Part shown: positions 1-10,500 of the stretch, in pieces
Position numbering within the stretch: the stretch's first letter is position 1
How the letters are laid out: every line of letters begins with the position of its first letter
Assembly: GCA_021613335.1 (NCBI GenBank)
Contig: JAJTWR010000017.1
Coordinates: 17,501-81,500, forward strand
From: Whitmania pigra
Taxonomy: Eukaryota; Annelida; Clitellata; Hirudinida; Haemopidae
DNA: 64,000 nucleotides
Reading direction: 5' to 3'
Made by a program: the position numbers and the translations under genes
Notes under the pieces: model-generated
Told to the model about the DNA's origin: nothing
What the model saw: the letters and a program-made list of their open reading frames with translations, nothing else
The model's database searches: none

Positions 1-1115
1 TTTGAAGTTTTTAAACAATTTATTAACAGACATTCAAAAAATCAATCATAAGACCAATAATTATTCCTCATCATCAGCTAAGCCTTCAAATCCGTCAAAA
101 GTCGAACAGTCTTCATATTCATTTTCGGCTCTTGCCGGATCGCAGGCTAGTTCAAAGTCCGGGTGGTCACTTTACTCCTTTCCTGTAGACTTAATGCCAG
201 CATTTCTAAAACCACTCAGAATCAAATCAGGAGACACTTTGTCCCATGCTCTTGCAACCCACCCAAGGCCTTCCTGTCTCGTCCAGACGGTGTGTGAGTG
301 TATGTGCCATTCTGCATTCATTCCTCCCTCTCAGATCTGTCAATTTCTCAACGATTTGTAGTTGCAGTTTGGATGATAGCCTCCTCAGACCCGCGTGCAC
401 TGTAGTGTACATAAGGTCATAAAGCTTTTGCGGATAATACAATCAATTGTGGTGATAGAGACCCGTTGGTTACTGTAGTGTACATAACAAATAATTGAAA
501 AACTTTTTAGTTACTTTCATTGACTCTTAAATGTTATAAAATTGAAAAAAGTTCCAAAATTTTTGCGTCTTGTATTGGTGGGTCTGAGGAGGATAGACCA
601 CCCGGTATGATTGCGATGTGACATCTGCTTAAGTTGAGCATCTTCTTAACTGACTCCTCTTTATGAGCAGTCATTGCATCCATGATCAACAGTGTACGAG
701 TTACGTTTATCAGCCACTTTCTTAACGACGTCGATATTTCAATCTATTTATTTATTTGATCATAGTCCGTTGCATGACTAAGATGATTTTGACTTATATT
801 TCAATCAAGAGCACTTCTATCTAAATATCACTGTATTTATCACTTCAAGCATCGACCGCTCAGATTTTTTTACAACTTTTATATTTGATTGTTTTATATA
901 TTAGAAACTGCTTCAATTTAATATTTTAATATATATATAATTTTAATTTAAATGTTAAATTATTTTAGCCAAAAGAAAAAAAAGGCGTCTATTGGTGCGT
1001 GTTATAATCGTTTGCGTGTTTTAAAAGTGATTTTTTACATAAATTGGAAAAATTGCGTGTTATATTCGTCCGCGTGTTAAATTCGTCTGCGTGTTTATTT
1101 CGTAAAAATACGGTA
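1..1115 (-). mobile_element. pogo/Tigger-like DNA transposon, truncated by window edge
   Basis: This stretch is the reverse-orientation relative of the element at 19924-22852. It shares the decayed DDE-transposase part (about 1-370 and 597-690), the HTH-side sequence (about 690-760) and the terminus full of spaced GCGTGT motifs (about 1000-1115). The outer end reads ...AAAAATACGGTA, matching the terminal inverted repeat of the other copy, with TA at 1114-1115 as the likely target duplication. Compared with that copy it lacks about 450 bp of internal transposase sequence, the junction lying near 691. No intact reading frame remains; the 119-residue plus-strand frame at 2-361 is only the antisense of dead transposase. 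The other end lies before base 1. Confidence 0.85.
380..592. mobile_element. 213-bp MITE nested in the Tigger-like element
   Basis: A 13-bp perfect terminal inverted repeat (CCTCCTCAGACCC at 380-392, GGGTCTGAGGAGG at 580-592) bounds a non-coding segment flanked by the direct repeat ATAG (376-379 and 593-596). The related element near 20872-20890 carries the uninterrupted site with a single ATAG, so this is a clean insertion with a 4-bp target duplication. Inside, the string ACTGTAGTGTACATAA occurs twice (near 400 and 473). The transposase family that moved it is not identifiable from this copy. Confidence 0.85.
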
Positions 1116-1570
1116 ATTCATCGCGAAAGAATTATCTAGCATCACTAAAAAATAGATGATTCGTTGAAAAGTGAATGTTTACAAGTTCATGAGAACATTT
1201 GAAACTAATGGAACTTAATAGAAAAGTTTGAATAAAAAGTGTTTGGTTAGTTTATCTGACGTAGTTTTCCGGCAAAATTTGTAAAAAGCATTAAAGATGT
1301 TTTGTCGCACTTCTTCACATCATTTTTATGGCATCAATTTCAAATTTTCAGAATAACAAGTAAATCATGAAACTTAGCAAACTTAACGGCTGATCTCGCA
1401 GAATGGTGATGACTTTTTGAATAATTTTAAATGTCTGATAACACACTTTTTGTAAACGTATATCATAGCTTTCTTTGAGGGATTAATGTTCGAAGAAATG
1501 AAGTGCAGAGATTCCCATTTTAACATTTCAGAACCATTAGAGAAAACAAATTCTGTTATAAATAACTCAC
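1116..1570. other. spacer left of the Ly6-like exon
   Basis: AT-rich sequence between the transposon terminus and the Ly6-like exon. I tried to continue the minus-strand Ly6 reading frame here through several possible acceptors and found no cysteine-rich continuation. No other feature is seen. Confidence 0.4.
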
Positions 1571-1751
1571 AAAACATGATGATCCCGCAAATGTCTGCGG
1601 AACCGTTGCAGATTTCCGTCGGAACTTGAGTGCCGTCGTGAGGATATTTGTCAGGACATGGTTGTTTATGAGAACCGCATGAATAGCATTCAGTGCCATA
1701 ATCAAACTTTATTGAGAGCACCAGGTAGGTAAAAATTGTAAGTAGTGTCAT
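1571..1751 (-). CDS. orphan first exon of a Ly6/three-finger-like secreted protein (possible)
   Basis: A minus-strand frame starts with Met, then a hydrophobic segment of about 16 residues typical of a signal peptide, then Cys-Tyr-Ser-Cys and further cysteines (CYSC...C...C...C). This resembles the start of a Ly6/uPAR (LU) domain. A good donor (GTGAGT, read on the minus strand at 1565-1570) follows after about 60 codons. No exon with the expected terminal Cys-Cys-x-x-x-x-Cys-Asn was found between here and the transposon at 1-1115. It may be a gene fragment, a gene cut by the transposon, or a chance frame. Family assignment rests only on cysteine spacing. Confidence 0.35.
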
Positions 1752-2293
1752 TCAGCACTGTCATTCAACAATTTCCCCTTAATGAATGCAACGTGGATTG
1801 TATTAGGGTAATAAGAATTTGTTATAAAAACTTTTATATGAATCATGCACTAACGATTGAGGATCCACAAAATTGAATTAGACCATGGAAAGAATTCTTT
1901 ATTACATAATTGCACAATAGAATGTAATAAAGATGCAATAAATTTGATATTTTAAATTTTAATTCTAAATTTTGAGTGATATTTTTGGGCGCGGAATCCC
2001 CGTGATGCGTTTGTTGATAAACATGTGTTGAACGTCATTGATTCTCTTTTATTTCATTCATGGACCTTTAGTTATTAGTTAAGCGCAGTAATATTAATAA
2101 TCTTGCTATTATTGTGATGAAACCACTTCAGTCTTAATCTTGCACGTGCCTGTCAACATTGTAGTCGAGGTGGTCGAAAATATCAATTGGATTTAAAACT
2201 TCGATGCACTTTTCTGTGACGAAGATAAACAAACAGACTGCGTTATTGCATGCGTGTAGCAGCAGTTATCCGGAGCACCGTTGAGGATAAATA
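1752..2293. promoter_or_regulatory. spacer upstream of the NHE8 gene
   Basis: About 540 bp between the Ly6-like exon and the NHE8 start, pointing in opposite directions, so it must hold the NHE8 5' UTR and promoter. No TATA box or other site can be assigned with confidence. Confidence 0.3.
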
Positions 2294-5200
2294 ATGGCTG
2301 TTTATGATAAAGATCAACGCCATATTATGTATTTTATAATAATATGTTCTATAATGATATTGGCATGTTCTGATACCATAGGAGCTAGTGACATGATTAC
2401 AAGTAAACTATTATTCCAAAACGACTCTTCCATGGAGACGTAATTATTGGAGATGTTTGACTAATTGCTTACGTAATGCATAATGATATCCATTGAAACA
2501 CTTTAGGAGCGGAAATTCTTCTAATGCATCCAGTAATTTCACCGCTTTCATGTCAATTACAACCACTCAGCTCGACTTAAGCTTTCCAGCTAAAGGAGAA
2601 TCAGAAAATGAGAAACATGACAGTTTAACCATATTTTTTATTTTGCTCGTAATTGGTAAGTTTTATTGCTGGAGGATTTTAACATTTTTCATCTATCTCC
2701 AAATGAATATTATTTTTGTAGCCATTGGGATTTGTGTAATGCATTTTTTGCTGCAAACAAAATTCAAATATTTGCCTGAAAGCGTTGCTGTCGTTTTGAT
2801 TGGTAAGTTGTTAAGAAATTAAATTAATCATGAAATTAAACATTTTCACACACAGATTTATCAAACAAAAAAATGAAAAAAAATCAATGGTATAAAATAT
2901 AAACAATGAATTTTAACTGTTTAGTAATTATTTGAAGGAGCTGCATTGGGCCTCATCGTTAAACTTTTGGAAATTTACAATATTGCTGATTGGAAGGTGA
3001 CTTTAAAGATTACTTATGAATAATTTAGCACTTAACATTTGAACGTCATTCAAACCTGCAGACAGAAGAAAGTTTTCCCCCAAAAATGTTTTTTCTGGTT
3101 CTCCTGCCCCCTATTATGTTTGAATCGGGTTACAACCTCCACAAGGTTGACTCTTCGAATAATGTTAATGACATATTATAATTTATTTTAAGATTATTTT
3201 TATTTTATTTGAAAAGGGAAATTTCTTTCAAAATATTGGGACAATTCTGGTGTTTGCAATATTTGGTACGGTCATATCAGCTGTTGTTGTGGGATCTGGT
3301 GTTTTTCTTCTGGGAAAGGTTATTTATTGATAAATAGTTTTTATTCACTTTCACATTCATACCAAATTAATTATATATAGGGCAAGTTAAACATATCAAT
3401 TAATTCACCATTAATTAACCCATCAGGCGGATGTAGTTTACAGACTGTCATTATCCGAGAGTTTTGCTTTTGGTTCTCTAATATCTGCTGTTGACCCTGT
3501 TGCAACACTGGCCATATTCCACGCCATAAAAGTGGATGAGGTTCTGTACATGCTCGTCTTTGGAGAGAGTGTCTTGAACGATGCAGTTTCTATTGTACTC
3601 ACAACGTAAGTTATTCCTCTTTGAAATACTTCGGGAAAACAAATTTTACAAATGTAAAGCATACCAATTTATATTTAAAACTGTTAGCACTGTCACAGAG
3701 TCTTCGAAACCTGAGTTTGCACACATGAGTGGATTTGTCACTTTCTTCAGATGCATTGGAAGGTTTTGCCTCATGTTCTTTGCATCTGCCGGAATTGGTG
3801 TCGTATTTGGGCTACTAAGTTCACTCATATCCTTTTATTTCTAATGATTTATTAATTTATTGATTAAACATTTGTTGATTGCCTTGGTTGTACCAATAAG
3901 TAACAATAAATAATAATGCTTATAATAAATTGATTAGTAATATTATTTATTAACAATAAGTCATCTTGCTAGCTCACTCATGTTTTATGGGAATGTTAAT
4001 TATCTGGTTTAAGTATTTAAATGTGTATCACTCTTCAAGAAAAATATCATTGATGTTGGTATGTGAATACATATAGCTTGTGACAAAGTCAAATATTTAC
4101 TCATCTAATGAATTCATGTCCTAACTTGAATTTTTGAAATCAAACCCATTCGAGATTTTTGCTTAAACAAATGGCACTTTACCTTAGAGAGGAATTCAAG
4201 CATATTTGATTTATTGAAACTATTTTCAATGAACCTTTTGACCTTAACATGACCTTCACTTGTTGAAGTTCATTGACCTTAGAAAAACTCCATCGCTTGA
4301 GTTTGGCATGATGCTCATCTTTTCCTATGCACCTTACGGTCTTGCAGAAGGAATACATTTGTCAGGTGAGCAAAGAGGCAATGATTGTAGTGACATTGAT
4401 AACATCTTTGTTTTTTTCTTTTGTTAGTACTTAGCATATTATTAATGCAAAACTGGCAGTTTTGCTCTAAATAGATAAAAAATATCCTCTTCATAAATTC
4501 CAGATGCTGATGAATCTGATCATATTGTCAAAACAGATTTTTGAGAACTCATTTAATTTTCAGCTGATCTTTTAAATGATGTGTTTCATTATTAAAGATT
4601 ATCCTTGACTACCTCAATTGTTCACAAAAGGTCTCATGGTATCTACTTTCAAACAAACATTGTTTCCACCTTCAGGAATAATGGCCATTTTGTTCTGTGG
4701 GATTGTGATGTCTCACTATACTCATCTGAACCTTTCACCTGTTGTTCAAATCACAACACAACTTACATTTAGGACGATCTCCTTTATGGCTGGCAAGTTA
4801 AAGACTGAGTTACAAATTTATTAAATTACTTTACAAATTGTTAACTTTTAAAATTCATATTCACCTATGCCTTATGGGAGGTTTAACTTATTTTGTTTGT
4901 CGCAAACTCTTGCAGAGACGTGCGTGTTTGCCTACCTCGGTCTGGCGATATTCAGTTTTCGTCACCTCATTAAACCGGCTCTGATCGTGTGGTGCATAGT
5001 GAGTGAAGTTGTTAATTTTTTGTTTAGTAACGTTTGAGCGATTACATACGACGACGCACGACGACAGATTCTCACTCTGCTCGGTAGAGCGGCCAACATT
5101 TATTCCCTGACGTTCCTCACCAACTTCTTTAGAGAACACAAGATCACAAGGAAGATGCAGTTCATCATGTGGTTCAGTGGTTGGTTCAAATGTTTTTGTT

Positions 5201-6162
5201 GTCTGTCAGGTACCAAATATTGTAGTAAAGTTACCACAAATTTTAATAAAGCTATAAAAAATTGATTAAGGCTTGCGAGGAGCAGTGTCTTTCGCCTTAA
5301 GTCTCCACCTCGATGTGAACGAGGAGCCTCACCACGTCATAGTTTCCACAACTCTCATAGTCGTCCTCTTCACTATCGTGTTCCTTGGAGGATCAACGAT
5401 GCCCTTGTTAAAGGTCAATTAAATAACTTTATCATTTCACAATACATACTCCCAGATTGTTAAAGTGGTTAGGTAACCCATTCTTAACACTAACCATTAC
5501 TGTTGCTGGCATCACTAAAAATGATTCTATTGTGAATGAAGTTGCTTTTCATGAGATTGAAACTCTCAGAATTGTTATTGTTAACTCCAGTTCATGGAAT
5601 CTACTAATAAAAAAGGCAGAAAAAAACAATCAAAGAAACTCAACAAGTCATTAACACTCTCCAAAACCAAAGAAATGGTTTTAATCTTTTTCCTTGCAAC
5701 ATTTTCAAGCAAAAGAAACAAATCACCATTTTCGTTTCAGGGTGACACGGTGGACTCGGAATACATGTCCGAGTTGACGGAAGAAGAACAAGAAGTCAAC
5801 ATCGTCAAACCTCACCTCAAGGGCTTCGTCAAAATCGACGTCAAATACTTCATGCCTTTTTTCACCAGAAGGTTCACAAAGCAAGTAAGTCAGTCTAATA
5901 GTTATCATATGTTTATGTACATGTATTGCAATTGAAATGAAATCTATTGAAGTGAGTGACTGATGTTCAACATTTTGATCAAAGGCATTACAACATTTTG
6001 AACGATGCAGTAATCGTGATGGTAATTCGTTTTCAACAGGAGGTAAAAGATGGAACGAGACAAATGAACAACCTCGTGAAGCAATGGTATGAAGAAGTTA
6101 GAGAGGTTTCAGATGAAGAAGAAAATGATGAAGAAGTCGAGCTTGTACAATCATCAAGATGA
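2294..6162 (+). CDS. SLC9A8: sodium/hydrogen exchanger 8 (NHE8 family)
   Basis: Electroneutral Na+/H+ exchanger of the SLC9 family; NHE8 proteins act mainly in Golgi/endosomal and apical membranes. Joined exons: 2294-2439, 2507-2655, 2722-2802, 2938-2996, 3062-3145, 3217-3318, 3427-3605, 3688-3826, 4260-4365, 4676-4792, 4916-4998, 5068-5179, 5271-5413, 5591-5677, 5741-5884, 6040-6162. All phases agree and give 617 residues (human about 580). Visible signatures are [20 protein letters not shown] near residue 160, [21 protein letters not shown] with Asn258-Asp259 in the transport core, [21 protein letters not shown] and FSGLRGA. The tail is acidic and contains SELTEEE and FTRRF. The ATG begins a hydrophobic signal-like segment. 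Intron 8 is AT-AC and intron 10 is GC-AG. The gene is convergent with PPP4R1. Confidence 0.96.
3827..4259 (+). other. probable U12-type (minor spliceosome) AT-AC intron of the NHE8 gene
   Basis: No GT donor fits the end of exon 8. The intron instead starts ATATCCTTTT, the U12-type 5' splice-site consensus. It ends TTCAC, and a branch motif CCTTAAC lies at 4242-4248, its branch adenosine about 12 nt before the AC end. Joining 3826 to 4260 restores the conserved protein run (SSL then LLKFIDLRK) with phase 0. Confidence 0.9.
4793..4915 (+). other. GC-AG intron of the NHE8 gene
   Basis: Exon 10 must end after ATGGCTG to keep the conserved [13 protein letters not shown] run. The next bases are GCAAGT, the usual form of a GC donor, and the acceptor is TTGCAG. 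The nearby GT at 4797 would break the frame. Confidence 0.85.
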
Positions 6163-7087
6163 CTTAATCTGACTCGCCTGAGTTTATATTCTGTTTATTT
6201 TAGGTGATTCAAATTTTGCTTTTGCTATACTTTTCTCTATTTTTCCTGCTTCTTCAATATTGTAATATTTAGGACAATCAGAAGGCTTACAACTGATGAC
6301 CGATCGATGATATTCTTCTGAGCTTTTCATCACCTTTTTTTTCATCTATATGATACTATCTGATACTGTTGTATTTCAAACTGCATCAGTAAACATTCCA
6401 TGTGGAAGATTTGTTCTCATATGTACGACTTTTATTAATATGGCAATACAACAAGTTCAGAACATTGTTCTAACATGCTAGTACAGATTTCAATTAACCA
6501 AAGAAGACATGCTAATTAATTAATCGATGGCTGTGATGTACAACCATTCCAATACAAACAATTCCGTTACAACCCCGTTCCACCACATGCACAGAACGTA
6601 CTTGATGAACTTAATTGCTAATTCCTCGAGGTGGCACAGGAGATCGATGATGAATGTTTTGTCTGCACCAAGAAACCTCGAGAGGAAACAAACAAACAAA
6701 CGAGGATAACTCAACAAGTTCGTGGTTCACATTGAAATGACTGTCATTTGGTAATAAGTTAATAATCAGAACAATAATAACAATAACAAACACTCTTTCA
6801 ATGGGTGGCTGAGATCTTGTTCATCATTTTAGCCTTAAAAGCATTACATTATCTTAAACACTTTAATAAGTAAGTTAATTTGTTAATTGATTTTCTAGAA
6901 TGGAGTTAAACATAAAGCTTGATAGCAAATTACCAACAAAAAATATCAACAAACAGACGGATGTTACTACGGTGATGAATGTTTGAATGACGGACCTTAC
7001 AACTGTGTTCATGATAATGCAATCTCTCTTATTGATGTTGATTTCATATTGCAAAAGGGCACACAGAAATAATTGATGCCAATTAAA
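6163..7087. other. 3' region of the NHE8 gene and spacer
   Basis: Holds the NHE8 3' UTR. There is no clear AATAAA close to the stop codon. The open frames here on both strands are short and overlapping, and none shows a recognisable domain. Confidence 0.4.
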
Positions 7088-7288
7088 ATGAAAGCAGAGA
7101 TAATACTGAAATGTCATTTTCCAATGACAACATTCCTTGGTCTGTTTTGTTTCATGCTATTTGCATGTAACGGACTCTGCAACAACTCAGTAAGAATTCA
7201 TTTGGTCATTAGATTGGGTGGCGCCATGCAGTCCAACAACACGTACCGATTAAACTTTCACAAACGTAAGTTAATTTTTCATTGTTGA
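7088..7288 (+). CDS. possible small secreted or membrane protein
   Basis: A short frame begins at ATG 7088 and carries a strongly hydrophobic segment (FLGLFCFMLFAC) followed by cysteine and asparagine residues, resembling a signal peptide. It could be a single-exon frame ending at 7288 or be spliced at GTAAGT near 7265. The next plausible acceptor (near 7355) puts a stop directly in frame, which argues against that splice. No family is recognised. It sits between the convergent ends of NHE8 and PPP4R1, so chance is a real possibility. Confidence 0.2.
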   Translation: MKAEIILKCHFPMTTFLGLFCFMLFACNGLCNNSVRIHLVIRLGGAMQSNNTYRLNFHKRKLIFHC

Positions 7289-7530
7289 CCTCAAAAAGCA
7301 AGAAAACAAATGCTAAGTATAAAAAGCAACAAAGCCTCAAAATGCCTTTTTACAGAATAAATGCATCGAAGAAGAGATACATAACACAGTTGAAGATGTG
7401 AAACTAGATGACCATGTAAAAGTGATATGGGTAATTTGACACTTTAAATATGAAATTTATTCAAAAGTTGCCCCTAGCAACCAGCTTGTCTCAGAAAAGT
7501 TGATGGAGAATGGCAAGATATGAGAGAAGA

Positions 7531-10500
7531 TTAATGAACAACTAGGGAGAGGAACTTCTCTGCCAATCTGTGCACATCGGGATCGGAATCATTCCAGAGC
7601 TTGTTGATCGGGTCAAGCAGGTCGGTGGGGTTCTTCCTTATGTACTCCAAAGATGCTGCATAATGATACAACTACAATTATCATATGGGGTTCTTCCTTA
7701 TGTACTCCAAAGATGCTGCGTAACGATACAATTACAATTATTATGTGGTGGTTCCTGCTATGCATTCCAAAGATGCTTCGTAATGCTTATTACATTTATT
7801 TATTTAACAATTACAATGATTATAACAAATAACAGACACTAATTCCTTTCAGACTATTCGATGCTTCTTTTAAGGATTTGAAGGTAATTAGAATGTTTAA
7901 AAACTTGTTTAAAAGGAAGTTAGATAGTTCAGCAACAAGATGGTCATATTAATTCATCATCTGGGAATTGAAGAGAACCATGGAATGTCAGTTGTTATCT
8001 TTACTTGATTTAGAAAGCTCAAAACCCATTTAATGTTCTTACTGATTTCCAAATGTGTGTTTTTAATTAATTTTTGCCAATCAGTGTTGGAGTTTACTCT
8101 CAACATTTGAGTAGAAATTCCTGTTTTCCAGTTGAAAAATGTCTACTATAATTCCATACATTACTCACTGTGTATTTTTTTATATTGTGTGACAATTTCG
8201 GATTCAAATTTAACAGTACAGAATATACAATATTTCCCAAAAGTCACAAGTGCCCTTCTTTGATATTCAATAATTTAGTCATGTTAGGAAAAATATAAAG
8301 TAATACCTATTTTAGGAAAATCACAGTAAAGAATTCTGCAAAGCGTGATTCGAACGTTGACGATGGCATCCGAATGAAGTTGGAGGAAGGGATTGAGAAG
8401 CAAGTTTGGTGAAAAAATCTTAACCAAAGCTGGAAAACTTGGAATGTTTAGTAGGTGGTGGCATACAAGTATGAAGCTGAAACAAATTAGTAAATTAGTC
8501 ATCAACTTCACCAAAGTTAATAATATATAATAAATCAATTAAAGCCAATACTAATACTAATTACTACATTACTACCTCTGCCTTTGTCGAAAGTTGCAGC
8601 TATTTGCAAATCTCTGGACCAAGTCATCAAGAATTTGGTTTAAGATCTGAGAATCAACATCTTGGTTGCATGCAGAGCTAATATTTTGAGAACGAGTTAT
8701 GCACACTTCCTCCTCTGCGACTCCTAATTGAAAAACAAATGCAAAACAAAAGTGATTAACAAAGAAATGAGGCAAGCTATTTTTTATGAAGAAAATATTT
8801 TATCAGAGCAAGTTCAAACCCGGAGAAATTTGGTTTTCTGAATTCAAAAGAGCTTGCTTTTTTTCATCAGGAGCTCGAGTTTTAGCATCACAATCCTTAC
8901 AGAGAAGGAAAAGTATCTTGCCAATCTATAAAAAATTACTGGATTAACTGTAAGCATAAAATATAATCCAGAACCCTTTGGCCGGGGGATGCTGGAACCA
9001 TCGGTTGATTTAGGGAGGTACAACTAACAGTTAATAAAATTTACAAATTACACAGAAGCATAATTGAAATTTGAAAAAAAAATTTACATGAAAATAGTTT
9101 GATTTTTTTTTCTTAAATTAAAAAAATCCCCAGATTACACCTCTGAACCACTGGAAATAAGTTTAAAAAGCGAGGAGGAAAGGTGAAACTGTTGCAAACC
9201 AATTTTATTGAAGAATGCCTGACGACCGCAACCTGATCAGACATGAGTGTGAAGATCAGCTGCACGAGATGTTTGTGCATCTCCTCCAATGTCAGAATAT
9301 CCAAGATCTTCTCAAGCTCCCTGCATGCAAATAAATAAGCCCATTCACACTTCTGGAACATTTGCAATTCAATTGCAACAATCAAAATAAAAACACAATT
9401 TGCTATTAATTCACAAGAATTTATTTATTGCACTACATTTGAAGAAAGTTGCACTGGTCTTTAAAAACAATGGAAGAGAGTTCCACAAAACCTTATAAGA
9501 ATGTCTCTCATTCTCCAATTCCGTCCGTTATCTTCTGTCGTCATTCCCGGTAGTTTGTCGATGTATTTCAGTTTTCCTGCTGCGGGAAGAAGCTGAAACA
9601 AAGGATTATTTAATTATTTTGTATCATCTTCTATATCATCAAGTTACTGCGACACTTTCATTTTGCTAAACCAGCAAAAAAGTCGACATCTTGGCAACTA
9701 AATTGATATAAACTTTAGCCACAAACTTTGATAAAGTCGTAAAGGTGCTCCACAACTCCCATCTTCACTTCATCGAGGTCGCAGCAGAAATCATCGAACA
9801 CGGCCAGCAAGTCCGACTGGATGATGTCGTCTCCCAAAATAACTGCCATCTCATGAATGGAATGCGAGAGAGTACGACGAACTTTTACCTTTCGATAAAT
9901 TTAAGTCTAATTATTATTATCATTATTATTATTGTTCAAATAAATTATTATTTATTAATAATAAATTTAAAAATGTAATTTCCATCTTCAAATGAGTTCT
10001 AAAAGGGATTCTTCAATTTCTGATCACCTGAGTGCTGGTAACTAAGGTCATGTAAAACTCCTTGAGGATGGGCCAATTGACCCTGCCCAGTGTAAGGGTC
10101 ACAGCAGGGAAGCAATAAGCACAGTGGAGTTGGATCTCCGAATCGAACAACTCTGACAAATAAGAATCAGACATCTCCAGGAAGGTGTCCAACAGTTTCC
10201 CAGGAACAGGACACTGGTCGTGAATGATGTTTGTGGTGATGTAAGTTCACACAAACAAATTATAACTTTAATTTTTAAAGTATTAGAACTTTGTGAAATC
10301 CTTCATTCACACCTTTAGCATGTCAGAAAACAGTGTATCAATATTCTCACAAAACTTATATAACTAAGAATAATTTTACCTGCTTAAATTCACATGACTT
10401 TTTAACCTTTCCTGCACCTGAATTGATGGGTGGCATTTTGCCGTATCCTTCTTTCGATGCCACGTACACCATGGTCTGCCTACACCATCGACCGCCCCCA

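Noticed and set aside
2..361. 119-codon plus-strand frame at the window start
   Set aside because: It is the antisense of decayed Tigger-type transposase sequence; the same bases in the copy at 20870-21260 explain it.
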